Source of the DNA: Panicum virgatum
Lineage: Eukaryota > Streptophyta > Magnoliopsida > Poales > Poaceae
Length of the DNA stretch: 64,000 nucleotides
Direction of reading: 5' to 3'
Assembly (NCBI RefSeq): GCF_016808335.1
Contig: NC_053146.1
Location: 42,156,470 to 42,220,469 of the forward strand
Shown here: positions 32,901 through 44,269 of the stretch, one piece after another
Layout: every line of letters begins with the position of its first letter
How positions within the stretch are numbered: position 1 is the stretch's first letter
Notes under the pieces: generated by a model
The model's input: only the letters and a program-made list of their open reading frames with translations
Told to the model about the DNA's origin: nothing
The model's database searches: none
Program-made: the position numbers and the translations under genes

Positions 32901-32938
32901 GACAGTGGACTTGGGGCAATTTTCTGGGTTTTCTTTCT
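32901..32938 (-). repeat. Remnant of the copia 3' LTR
   Basis: 38 bp matching 47452-47489 with a single G/A difference. In the intact LTR this piece lies inside, about 41 bp from the end, so both the end of the 3' LTR and most of its body are gone. Confidence 0.75.
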
Positions 32939-35900
32939 AGTGCCTCCGCCGAGGAAATCCCCAAGCAGTTGAGCGAGCCAGAGCGCCTGAGTTGAAGCAG
33001 TGGAGGCCGCTATGTACTCGGCCTCGCAGCTGGACAGGGTCGATGTCACCGGCGTGGTCATTGTCCCACTCGTGCTCTTGCTGGTGTCAATGTCGCCGGC
33101 GTGGTCGTTGTCGCTGTACCCGACAAAGTGTGCCGCCCCAGGGCACCTCGGGTAGTGGAGACCGTGGTCGAGAGTCCCCGCAACATAGCGGATGATCCTC
33201 TTCACAGCTTGCTGATGCTCCGTCGTCGATTGTAGCATGAACCGACTAACGTAGCCGACGGCGAACGCCAAGTCTGGCCGTGTGTGGGCAAGGTAGCGGA
33301 GGCTCCCCACAAGGCGCCGGTACTGCGTAGCGTCCACCTCCTCCGCCGTGCTGTCATGGCTCAGTTTCAGCCTCTCCTCCATCGGAGTGAGGGCTGGGTT
33401 GCAGTCGGTGAGCCCGGCTAGCTCAACGACGCGCTTGGCGTAGGCGGTCTGTCGAAGCGTGATTCTGGAGTCGTCTTGGTGCACCTCGATCCCCATGTAG
33501 AAGGAGAGCGGCCCCAGGTCGCTCATCTGGAAGGTGGCCTTCATCTCTTCCTTGAACGCCGCCACCTCCGCATCCTTGGTGCCGGTGATCACCAAGTCGT
33601 CGACGTAGACACCCACCAGCATGGCATTTCCTCCATTGCCCCGCCGGTAGATGGCCGCCTCGTATGGGCTTTGCTCTAAGCCCATCCCCTTGAGCGTGGA
33701 GTCCAGCTTGGTGTTCCACGCCCTCAGGGCCTGCCGCAAGCCATAGAGGGCCTTGCGCAGGCGTAGCACCTTGCCCTCCATGCCGGGGATCGCAAACCCC
33801 AGCGGCTGGTGCACATAGACCTCCTTCTTCAAGTCGCCGTTAAGAAACGCTGACTTGACATCCATGTGATGGACACGCTAGCCCTCCAGGGAGGCCAGCG
33901 CAAGGAGAAGTCGCACGGACTCCATCCGTGCCACGGGAGCAAAAGCATCATCGAAGTCGACCCCCTCCTGCTACACGAAACCTCGTGCTACTAGGTGATC
34001 CTTGTGCTTGACGATGGCGCCGGCTTCATCCCTCTTCAGCTTGAACACCCACTTAAGAATGATCGCGCGGTGACCGCGAGGGACCGCGAGGGAGATCAGC
34101 AAGCTCCCAGGTGCGGTTCTTTTCAACCGCATCCATCTCTGACTACATCACGGCACGCCATGCCACGTGTCCCTCAGCCTCTGTGAAAGACCGAGGCTTG
34201 CCGTCGTCATGCGCGAGGTGCAACTGTGCCTCCAGGTCGTGAGGCACCAAACCCGGCATTGGCTGATTGCCGAGAAGGTCCTCCATCGTGTGGTACCGCA
34301 ATGGCTCGCTGTCGTGGTATGCATCAAAACGCTCCTCATCTGTGAGAGCAGAGTAGCGAACTCCACCGGGCAGTGCTCAGCATGAGAAGGTGTTGGAGTA
34401 GACGTGCTCGGAGCAGTGGCTGTCGGTGCTGGAGTACGTGGCGTCGCCGGCTGTGGTGGTGCAGACGAGGGACTCGGCGCAGCTGGAGTCGTGGCTGGAG
34501 AGCGTGGTGCCACTGGTGTAGCAGGCACCGAAGCCGGTGGCGGCTCGGGGCCCGGGATAGGCATGCTCGGCGAAGAAGAGCTGCCTACTCCCCCCAGTTC
34601 CCTCTAAGTGGACGTACTCGACGGTGAAGTCGTCGTACGTCAGAGACGAGCCATCATCCACCACCTTGTCCCACGCCCATCCTTGCCCTTCATCGAACAC
34701 AACGTCACGCATCGTGCACACACGCTGTGTCTCCGGGTCGAGAATGCGGTAGGTCTTCGAGCCCTCCTCATAGCCGATGAACACTCCCGGGGTGCTCCTG
34801 TTGTCGAGGTTGCCGATGTGGCCAAGCTCCTTGGAAAACGCGAGGCATCCGAAGACCCGCAGGTGGGAGACCGCCGGCTTACGTCCATGCCAAGCCTCAT
34901 AAGACGTCATGCCGTCGAGCACCTTGGTGGGCGAGCAGTTGAGGATGTAGACGGCCGTTACCATCGCCTCTCCCCAGAAGACAGCTGGCATCCCCCTCTG
35001 CTTGAGGAGCGCCCAGGCCATCCCCACGTCTGGTTGCCCCGCTCGACGATGCTATTCTGCTGCGGGCTGTATGTCGCAGAGTAGTGGCACTGGATGCCCT
35101 CATCCGTGCAGTACGTCGCGAACTCGGCCGCTGTGAACTCGCCACCGTTGTCGGTGTGCAGCACGCGCAACTTGCGGCCGCTCTTCGCCTCCGCAGCAGC
35201 CTGAGCGCGCCTGATGGCATCCGCAGCCTCTCCCTTGCTGCTGAGGATCATCACCCACATGTAGCGGGAGAGATCGTCGACGAGCAGCAGGAAGTAGCGC
35301 CGTCCTCCTGGTGTGACCGGTGTCACTGGGCCACGCAAGTCCCTGTGTATGACCTCGAGTTGCTCCCTGGCTTGGAAGCTCGCCTGCTGGGGGAAGGGGT
35401 GCCACCTCTACTTAGTCAGCACGCAGACGTCGCAGAGCTGCTCCACGTGGTCGAGGCACGGGAGGCCTCACACCATCTCCTTGGTGTCGAGCCGCTTCAG
35501 GGCCTCAAAGTGGAGGTGCCCAAAGCGCTCGTGCCACTGCCATGCCTCGTCATCCCTACGAGTTGCAAGACAAAGAGGCTGGGCCACCCCTACATGGAGT
35601 ATGTAGAGGCAGTTCTTGCCTCAAACCACCCTGGCGAGAAGCTGGCGACGATGGTCCCAGATGTGGAGGACCCCACTGTCGATCACCACGCGTGAGCCGC
35701 TCTCATCGAGCTGCCCAAGGCTGATGATGGAGTTCCGCAGCGCCGGGATGTAGTAGACTCCGGTGAGAATCTGGTGCTCTCCGGACCTGGCGGTGAAGAT
35801 CACGGAGCCCACGCCCTTGATCTCCACGGCGGAGGAGTCCCCAAACCTGACGGAGCCACCTTCGTCGGTGTCTAGGTCGGAGAAGAACTCACACCGTCCG

Positions 35901-36110
35901 GTCATGTGGTGCGTGGCACCGGAGTTGAGGTACCAGCCGTCGATCCTATCGTCGTTGAAGCTGTTGCCGAGGAGGACTTGGGCACATGGCTCGTCGAGGT
36001 GGAGTAGGGTGGTTGCGGACGGTGCCGCCGGGTGCAACTCCATGGCCCCGTGGAGCAGGAATAGAGTCGCGTCATCTGGCTGGGCCTCCGCGACGTGGGC
36101 TTGGCCCCCT
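32939..36110 (-). pseudogene. Copia polyprotein: protease, integrase, reverse transcriptase, RNase H
   Basis: From 36110 down. Protease site: WYLNSGATHHM, where family members have D in place of N (codon at 35924-35926). GAG-pre-integrase follows (IPALRNSIISLGQ). The integrase core has acids in HRDLRGP, HTDNGGEF and VERGN, and a frame change follows at about 35030. A linker with FGCLAFSKEL and VFIGYEEGSK comes next. Then a Pro/Thr/Ala-rich spacer with a frame change near 34380. RT starts near 34130 in yet another frame and is open from 33865: HMDVKSAFLNGDL, LYGLRQALRAWN and an intact YVDD box. RNase H has SDNDHAGD and SSCEAEYIAAS but a scrambled stretch between them. Several stops and shifts make it inactive. 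Confidence 0.88.
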
Positions 36111-36908
36111 GTTGGCGGTCTATTTCTATGATTTTTACAGCCAACATTTCTCCATAATTCATGATTTGAGGGCCAACACAAACTAAATCTGATTTATATT
36201 AACGAGTTCCACAAGTTTTGGTGAGTATTTGAATGCAGGAACAACATGTACAAAATTTGGCCAAAATGGGAGGAATCCCAGGCCGGCCGGCCTAGGCCAG
36301 GCTGGCCGGCCTATACCCCACGGAGTTTGATGCTCATCTTTGGTCAGAGTGCTAATGAGCGCAAATGCAAGCCAATCCAATGTGGTTTCATACAAAATGC
36401 ACAAACCAAGACCGAAAGGCTTGAGCCACGACAAGATGGGTCCACCTGAAGTGACCAGACTGAGAAACAAATCATGGACCATCTTGTGAAGGAACTCATG
36501 AGCGTTGATTGACACATCGGTGCAACGGACAGTTGAGACGAGCCAGAGCCAGGCCGACCGGCCTACCAGAGGCTGGCCGGCCCCCTAACTACAGCGTTGG
36601 ACCAACGTAACCACTACCGACCTCCAGGAGTGATCAGGAGCGTTCAGCAGAAAGGCGGTGGAATTTGGCGGAGATCCTAGGCCGGCCGGCCTCACTTTTT
36701 CGTGCCACTTGTGCAGCCTTCTAGAGGAAGATACACAACCGCCATGCATGTGTGGGCAGCTTGTCTTTCAAGCTAAGCAACCATAGATTTGCTTAACCGC
36801 CATGCATGTGTGGGCAGCTTGGCTTTCAAGCTAAGCAACCATAGCTTTGCTTACAAGCTAAGCAAACCTTAGCCTTGCTTACAAGCTAAGCCACCCACCT
36901 TGGAGGCC

Positions 36909-36916
36909 TATAAAAA
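36909..36916 (+). promoter_or_regulatory. TATA box of the element A 5' LTR
   Basis: TATAAAAA in GGCCTATAAAAAGGCAGCC; the 3' LTR has TATAAAAG at 45010-45017. Confidence 0.7.
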
Positions 36917-37326
36917 GGCAGCCCACACCCCCACTCTCAACACACCATTTGGAGAGGAGAAGAGCCTCAAACAAGATGTAGTCCATCTTAGAATAGGGAG
37001 AGTGTGAGGTGAGAGCTTTGGTGAAAACCAAGCTAAAGGAGCGGTGCTGAATTATTTCAGCCTTACTCCACTTTTGTAAGCCACCTCGGAGGAATGAATT
37101 ATCTTTGGAGTGAAGTTCCTCGTCTCTCGACGGTATCTTGCTAGTCTTTCTCTTTACTTCAATTACTTGTTTACTTTCTGTCATTAATCTGCGGGATCCC
37201 TAGTCTGTGTAAGTAGCAAGTTCTACTTATTTGAGAGTGCTCTCTGCCTTGCCGGGAGGTAGGAGTACGTAACTCGATAGTTGTAGGCATGGTGCCTAGA
37301 CTGGGTTATATACATAGGGTTGTGTT

Positions 37327-38761
37327 TGTTGACGCTCCTTAGCGCCCCGATTTGTAGACCGCAAGCGCATGGTTCGTGTAGCTTTTCCCTTAGAGTATTC
37401 CCCCAAGGTTTATCAATCCGTGGATTGACAAAGAACTATGTAAGGTTTTCCATCTAATCTAACGGATCTATCCTAACATGAAGCATTGATTGCATATAAA
37501 GGGTAAACCTTTGACAGATATGAGTGATGTGTAAAGGTTGATCTCATCCATGAACATAGGCTTAATCATAGCAAAACCAAAGACATGACTAGGCCTATCG
37601 TCATCTAGTTGTAGTTCAAGCTAACGAGCAAATAAATCATGCATCTCAATCAAAAGCATCTTTAAATAAAAATCTCCAATCTGATCCTTCGATACCCCAC
37701 CTACTCAGTGGCAGCGCCCTGTCACGACACCCCCCTTTGGACGAAAGTACCCTGAAGCAAGTCGAACCCCCTTTGGTAGTTCCGCCATAAACCTCTAGCC
37801 ACCATGACTACAAGATCATGCTAAGAGATCTATATCGATAATAGATCTAAGATGAAGCAAACCCAAAGAAAAGAACGAAATCGAAAGAGAGAACATGATC
37901 GCTAATAGATTCGGAAGACATGATTATCATTACTCACATAATTGATTCATTTGGATCGTCACCACCGAGTACATACCATTGACGACTCCAACTAGCTCAT
38001 GAACTCCACCATGGCACAACCACGTAGGGGGGCCATGGTAGCTAGGGGTGGCCTAAGCCATCTCCTAGACAACTTCGAAGACTTGCGGCGGCCGTCGTCT
38101 CCCTCCGGTCTTGGCCCTAGGTTTTCGTCGAGTTCTGGGTGGATGGATGCTACGAGTTGAATAAGGTGCAAGCTATTTATAAGCCGAGGAAGCCACCGGT
38201 CGAAGGGGAGGCCGAACTACCTCGGAAACGGGCTAGGCCGGCCGGTCTACCCCCTTTCGGGCTCGCCTCGGTCTCATCTTTCGCGTGCAGACTCCTCGCA
38301 TCTTCTAGAGTTTATGTCATTCACGATTGCACCCCTTTGGACATCGTTATCTTGGAGATATCTTCGAGGAAAGGATAGGATAGGGAATCCTTCCTTAAAT
38401 CTTCATTTGCTTTGCTTAATCCCGATGTATCTTGATCTCATCTTCGTGGGCTTGGTCCTTTGGGCTCTCTTGGAGGATGGATGTGCATGAATGGGCTTTG
38501 AATCAACATGGGCTTTGGTCCTTCCTTTGGGCTTTGGCCTTCGTCTTTCTCCGTGTTAGCGCTCGATCACGGGCCTCGTCATTTCATGCTCCAAAATAGG
38601 CCAAAAACCTGCAGAAACAAAGCTCCTCCAAAATATATGTGCAAGTGTGAAAATGACCAATAATTAGGCCGGGGTTAGGACGGTTAGTGATTTTGATATT
38701 AAATTCATGCCATTATCAATGATAAATAAGCGATAAAATGGGTACTTAAGGAGCGCCAACA
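37327..38761 (-). mobile_element. Solo LTR inside the element A 5' LTR
   Basis: 1435 bp from TGTTGACGCTCC to GGAGCGCCAACA, flanked by perfect GTGTT duplications (37322-37326 and 38762-38766). Removing it and one duplication restores alignment with the other LTR. No coding sequence inside. A minus-strand TATA box (GGCTTATAAATAGC, 38172-38185) and a GCAAGCGCATGG piece near the left end relate it to the LTRs at 26640 and 47678. A solo LTR is what remains after LTR-LTR recombination. Confidence 0.92.
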
Positions 38762-39160
38762 GTGTTCCACCCTACGGTACCGTTGTGGTAGGCGGCAGGT
38801 GGTGACAGCACTGTCCATCCCTTGTAGTCCACCACGTTCGGGTGTTTTCATAGCAGTAGTGCCGACTGCCGTTGGACTCCCTTCTCACCCCAGTCTGAGT
38901 CCTTCCCTGAGGCCACCGAAGTAGATCAAGACAGTTTAGTTTCAAGTCTTCTGGGTAATGAGTTGGCTAACCAGCGTTAGACCCTCTACCCACTTACCTC
39001 TCTTCCCTTGATGGGTCCGGTTGAACTAGTTCTAGACCTAGTCGAAGCTTTACCATTCCTTGGATTCGATATCCCAGGTATACTCCCTGGTGAAAGCTAC
39101 ATCAGTCTCTGTGCGCTTGCGGAGTAATTCGTATAGGCTAAGGAGTGCCAACAAGCTTTC

Positions 39161-39178
39161 TGGCGCTTTTGCCGGGGA
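39161..39178 (+). other. Primer-binding site of element A
   Basis: TGGCGCTTTTGCCGGGGA is close to the tRNA-Asp complement TGGCGCCGTTGCCGGGGA used by many plant gypsy elements. Confidence 0.8.
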
Positions 39179-40859
39179 CGGTAGCAACACTAGTTTAGAA
39201 CCCATTCAGCTGTACACCTTTCTGCATATCCACATGGAGTTTTACTCCTAGTTATTCGGTAGTTTCATCATGCGAGCTTTGGAACCACTACCATCTTACC
39301 CCCCATTTATCTGATAGTCACGAGGCCAGTCCCAGTCTCGTTGCCATGGTTCGTGCATAGTCTTTCTCCTTGATGAAAGACAAATTCCTACACTCACTTG
39401 CTGGAATCCTACCAAACCTGGTAGTAACCAAAACACCTTATGGTGAAAGCTTTCCCTATTCTCTCTGATGGGTGAGCGAAAATTTGGTACGACCGGAGTG
39501 CAAGGAGAGTTGGAGGAGATTGGATCATGTTGAAGGATGAGTCTGCTTATTCTTCTTACCTGTTTCCAAAGTGTTCGCACTTCGCATTCCACTGCTATCA
39601 TTCAAGCAAGGCGAAGGGTCATTTGGAATAGTGTGGGAAAGATTTTTGCTTATGGCATATTCTAGAGCACCTCATGGTGTTCCGGAAGGTGCTGAAGCAT
39701 CATTTCGTTGGTGTACTCAAGTCAGAGAGCGCATTCCATAAATGTTGCCTCTGATGAGTTTCGCCAACCAATCTGCCCAAAGAAAAGCAGCAAGTTCGCA
39801 TCCTATTAGCTGCATCCTCTCCACCTTCACAACACATAGGAACTACCGAACCACTCAAGTCCATAGATCATGAGCCACTCACCAAGGATATGTCATTGTC
39901 ATTCCTGATCTCTTCATAAGAGTATATGGAACTCGGCAATGCCAAAGGAACACAAGTACTTATGCTCAAGATCTGAGGCATCCATTATAGATGCTACATC
40001 GCAGTTTGAGGGTCTTAATGCGATCATGAGCAAGGAATGGATTGAGGAAGTGCAAATTCGACGGTAGTATCATCTACCAGAACACTCCTCTGCACTATTG
40101 GGGATGCTGCACCACAAGAAATCTTGGAAGAACCTAAGGTGGATCGACGGCCAGATGATGGAGAGTAAGGGAATTCTTCAAGACTGTGTCCTTGACATGA
40201 CGTGATCTTCCTTAATTTCCACATCTTTGATATCCCCGAAGACGACAAGTTTTCTTGATTGGTCAGCCAATAGAGCTACTTGTCAATCCCAACGGAAACC
40301 GAGCTACACTTCAGCTCGGGATTGGCAAAGAGAAGATCCCGGTTAGTCTAGTTCATTCAGGCAATACAATTGTAGAGGCTAGACCGGAGCAAGACCCAGT
40401 GGAGGAGGCAATGAGCATAATACAAGAGGAATCTTGCTCAACCTATCTCGGAAGAAGATGCCATTCACTTCACCTAGGAAACAGATCCGGGCGGTTACCT
40501 CAAGCTCAATGAAGAAGAGAAACCGCAACATCCTCTTCTTGAGCTGAAACTGCTGCCTCCTAGGCCAAAGTAAACCTTCCTCCACAAACAACAGAGTACG
40601 CCAGTTCTCATCAGCGTAAGCTGACAGAGTGAGACTAGGCGGCTCGTTGCAGTCCTACAGAAGTACTGGTTCGTCATCGGGTACTCTCTATAGGACTTGA
40701 AGGGGTTCATCCCCAACTTGTGCACCCATCGCATCCCTATGGAACCGGACCATAAGCCGTCCAAAGAGCACCATAGACGGCTGAGTGATGCGATGTGGAA
40801 GGTAGTAAAGAATGAGGTATTGAAGCTACTGCATGTGGGCGTCATCTACCCTATGTAAG
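39179..40859 (+). pseudogene. Degraded gag/protease region of element A
   Basis: Expected place of gag and protease. No frame stays open for more than about 85 codons. The piece 40255-40512 contains IELLVNPNGNRATLQLGIGK, which may be the post-protease linker of Athila-type polyproteins. No zinc knuckle or protease D-x-G motif can be read. Confidence 0.4.
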
Positions 40860-42900
40860 ACAGTGATTTGGTCATGCTAGTTCAAGTGGTCCCAAAGAAG
40901 GGAGCAATCACATCTGAGGAGCGCACATACCTCAGAGGGAAGTCAACAAGGATGTGCATCAATTGCCGGATGCTCAACAAGGCTACCCGGATAGATCACC
41001 TCTCTCTCCCCTTCAATGGTGATATGCTTGAAATGGCTGGCCAATCACTCATTCTTCCACTACCTCAACATATACTCTTGTTATCAACACTCTCCCATTC
41101 ATGAGGATAACCGAGTAAAACTACCTTCACCTGTCCCTACGGCACACTTCACCTATCGGCGAATGTCATTTGGTCTTTGCAACGCACCTGCTTTACCTCA
41201 GAGGTGTATGATGGCGACTTTCTCCGACCCAATCGAGAACATCATGAAAGATTTCTCAATCTGTGGCAATACCTTGAGATGTTAGTTTAACTCTCAAGGA
41301 TGCCAAGAAACACACTTAATCCTTAACTAGGAGAAGTGTGCTTTATGGTCAGAGAAGGAATTGTCTTCGGACATGGAGTGCCAAGAGGCACTCATTTCCT
41401 CTCCCATCATACGGCCTCCCGATTGTAAATTTCCTTTCGAGCCCTCGTGCTATGCATATGATCACGCCGTCGGTACAGTGCCAGTTCAGTGCAAGGATAA
41501 TCAGCATTATGCCATCTCTTATGCAAGTAAGACATTGACCGGAGTTTAGTAACAACGGAGAAGGAACTTTTGGCACCGGTATTTGCCACAAGTTCATATC
41601 CTACTTGGTTGGTGTTGAGGTGATAGTACACACGAATCATGCGACACCAAAGTACCTCTTGACCAAGAAGGATGCCAAGCCACAACTCATCCGTTGGATT
41701 TTGCTCCTATAAGATTTTGGATCTGGAAAACAAAGAAAAGAAAGGAGCAAAGAATCAAGTGGCTGTTCATCTCTTAAGGATGCAAGTAAGGGATTGGAAT
41801 TACCATTTGATGACTACTTGAGAGTTGAGACTCTTCTGAAGGTCACTATATCTAGTCCAGGATATAAGAACTTGGTGAATTTCATGGTGACTGGATATAT
41901 ACCTCTAGGAGAAGACAAGAAGAAGTTAATCCACCTTAGAGAATACCACTTTTGGGACGACCACCTATCTATTCAAAGTCTGTGCTAATGGTTCACTCCG
42001 CAGCTGCAACCCGCTATGTGAGACCCGCAAGATCCTTGAGCGTGCCACCCCTTGCCATGGGGAGCATATCATGAAGTATTCCGTTCCCATACTTAGGTCT
42101 GGCAGAAGGGATAATTCTAGCCAACCAAGTTTTGAGATGCCAAGGAATCTGTGCGGTGATGCCCAAGATGTCAAAGACACGGGAATATCAACGCCCGTGA
42201 TGCTATGCCACTGAAGAGCAACCTTCAGTTGGAAATTTTCGGCGTATGGGGAAATGAATCCATGAGTCCTTCCCTATGCCAGAGCACCGTAAGTACATCT
42301 TGGTGGCTGTGGACACTATGTGTCCATATGGGTTGAAACACTTCCTGTGTTGCGGCCGACTCGAATAATTCAAAGAAGATGGTTCAAGAAATCATGTTTC
42401 CTTGCTTTGGATTTGCAAGAGTCATGTTTAGTGGTGAAGACTCACACTTCACAAGACAAGACCTGCAGGAAGTGTCTCAGCAAATTGGAGTAAACCACCG
42501 GGTTGCTATTCCATATCACCACAACAATGAACACCAAGGAGAAAGAATGGAAGAGTAAAATCATCCGAGGCACCCTGAGCATATTGAATATCCTTAAAGA
42601 CGTGGATAGGACTAACATGGTACAATCCCTACGGGCGATCAAGAGGTGGAAGATGGATCTCCAATTCAGCCGGGATTAAAAGGCAAATGTGTTTGGCTGA
42701 ATTGGATGATTGGAGGAAGAAGGCCTACCAAAGCCGATTATGGAGTCATAACCCTCCAGGATAATGACGGGAATACCTTCAAGGCCTATGGCCAAATATT
42801 GAATATATTCCTTGAGCCCGAATTACCGGAACTCGAAGAAATAGACGTCTACGAGTTATCCGAGCAAGAGCCTTCATCTATGGTCATCGCCAGACCTTAA
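40860..42900 (+). pseudogene. Degraded Athila-like pol (RT, RNase H, integrase)
   Basis: RT remains: VQVVPKKG, MCINCRMLNKATR, YRRMSFGLCNAPA and FSDPIENIM, the last followed by KDFSICG where the catalytic MDD would be, so the active site is lost. RNase H remains: [30 protein letters not shown] and, after a shift, TEKELLA. Integrase N-terminal side: LPFDDYLRVETLL, VNFMVTGYIPLGE and WDDHLS. The C-terminal integrase domain is open at 42646-42900 (TLQDNDGNTFKAYGQIL, then FLEPELPELEE). Many stops and shifts are needed throughout. Confidence 0.8.
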
Positions 42901-44269
42901 ACGTGCCATATCCTAGTGGTGGGCGCTGGTTTATTTTCCAAATTATTTTTCCAAAATTTTGTTTTCAGCAGCGTAAAGTTTTATTTGAAAAAAAAATTAC
43001 TCCATGCTTGTGCTTTAGTTGGTTGGTGCACATTTGTGTGCCAACCCCCCCCATTCTAATATTCCACCAAGTGTGCAGGGGAAGTACATGAACATTATTG
43101 AGATGAACCCCTTGACAAAGTTGAGTCAAACACGATGCACCCGTGCCTGACCAAACATCGCCAAGTGCAATTCATCACGGAGGTTTGCGACTATATTCTG
43201 TTTCCTCCCAGGTTTTTATTCATATTCTTTCTAGATTGAATAAAATTAAAATTGGATGAAAGCCTTGGAAGAGATGAATTCATACATGTTTCTCAAAAGT
43301 GTATAAGTTTTATTTCTTATGCAAGTACTTGTTACCTTTGGAACTTACATAATAGGATTACCTGAAGCTTGTCTATTGACCCTCATGATATAATGGAATG
43401 CGAGACATGTTCTTTCTAATTCGAAGTCTTGGAGATTTCTTTCTAAAAGGCTAAAATGAGGCAACTCTCATGCTCTCTGAACTTTACAAAAGTCCTATCC
43501 AGAGCCATACATGAGTAGAGTTGAGCCCACATAGCTATCTTTTTACATTTTGAGCTTGATCAAACATCATTGCCTTTCGAGAAATGTCATGATCATCTAG
43601 TACTTTGGTCATCCACCACACATTTTCATCAATAAAGTCCATCAAAAGTGGTTCATCGGAAGCTCTCCATCCCCCTGAAAAAAAGAGAAAATGACGAAAA
43701 CGAGTGAGGAGACACTCTTACTCGAGCAAAAAAAAAAAGAAGAGGACAAAGGGGAAGGATGGAGAAGCCAAGATCAAACACCACTCGAAGGACATTCATC
43801 CATCACACACATGCACATGACCAAGTTCTAAGGTGACATGACCTCTCAAAGACAAGATTTTTGATCTTGCAAAATAAATGAGGAAGATATACAACTTTAT
43901 CCCTACCTCGAGCTACACAAATGCCTATCAAAAAGTAGGAGAGGTTTCTCAGTTTACCTTAGTGAGATTCAAATACAAAAGAGAGACTAAGAGTGAGTTG
44001 AAAGAGATGAGAGCATGCCTCCTGTTTTGAAAATCTTGCAAAAACTCCAAGTACAGAGAAAAGGAAATGAATCATGTTCTCCATCAAGTTGTTCTGAGGA
44101 TCAATATTCAGAGATGAAGGTGTTAGCCACCTAGAATCCAAAGTATGAGGAAAGCATAGAAATAATTCTTATACATTCTTTGAGTTCATGAATTCTGGAC
44201 TTTGCTTGATCCGCTGGATCTATTCCGACTCTTTTTGCTCGGGACGAGCAAAGTCTAGGTGTGGGGGTG
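42901..44269 (+). other. 3' noncoding region and purine tract of element A
   Basis: No gene seen between integrase and the 3' LTR. It ends with GACGAGCAAAGTCTAGGTGTGGGGGTG (44243-44269), whose last part is the polypurine tract. The tract type is the same as next to the LTRs at 27882 and 49156. Confidence 0.65.

Larger units (their letters stand above)
36111..39153 (+). repeat. 5' LTR of element A, interrupted by a solo LTR
   Basis: TGTTGGCGGTC to GGAGTGCCAACA. Without the insertion it is about 1.6 kb. It is longer than the 3' copy because of a duplicated segment of about 60 bp (AACCGCCATGCATGTGTGGG and following, at 36739 and 36799). TATA box CCTATAAAAAGG at 36907-36918. Contains AGGCCGGCCGGCCT twice near 36278-36312 and more copies of GGCCGGCC at about 36577 and 36681. 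Confidence 0.93.

Noticed and set aside
34608..35695. ORFs of 158 and 203 codons on +
   Set aside because: Antisense shadows of the copia integrase and linker.
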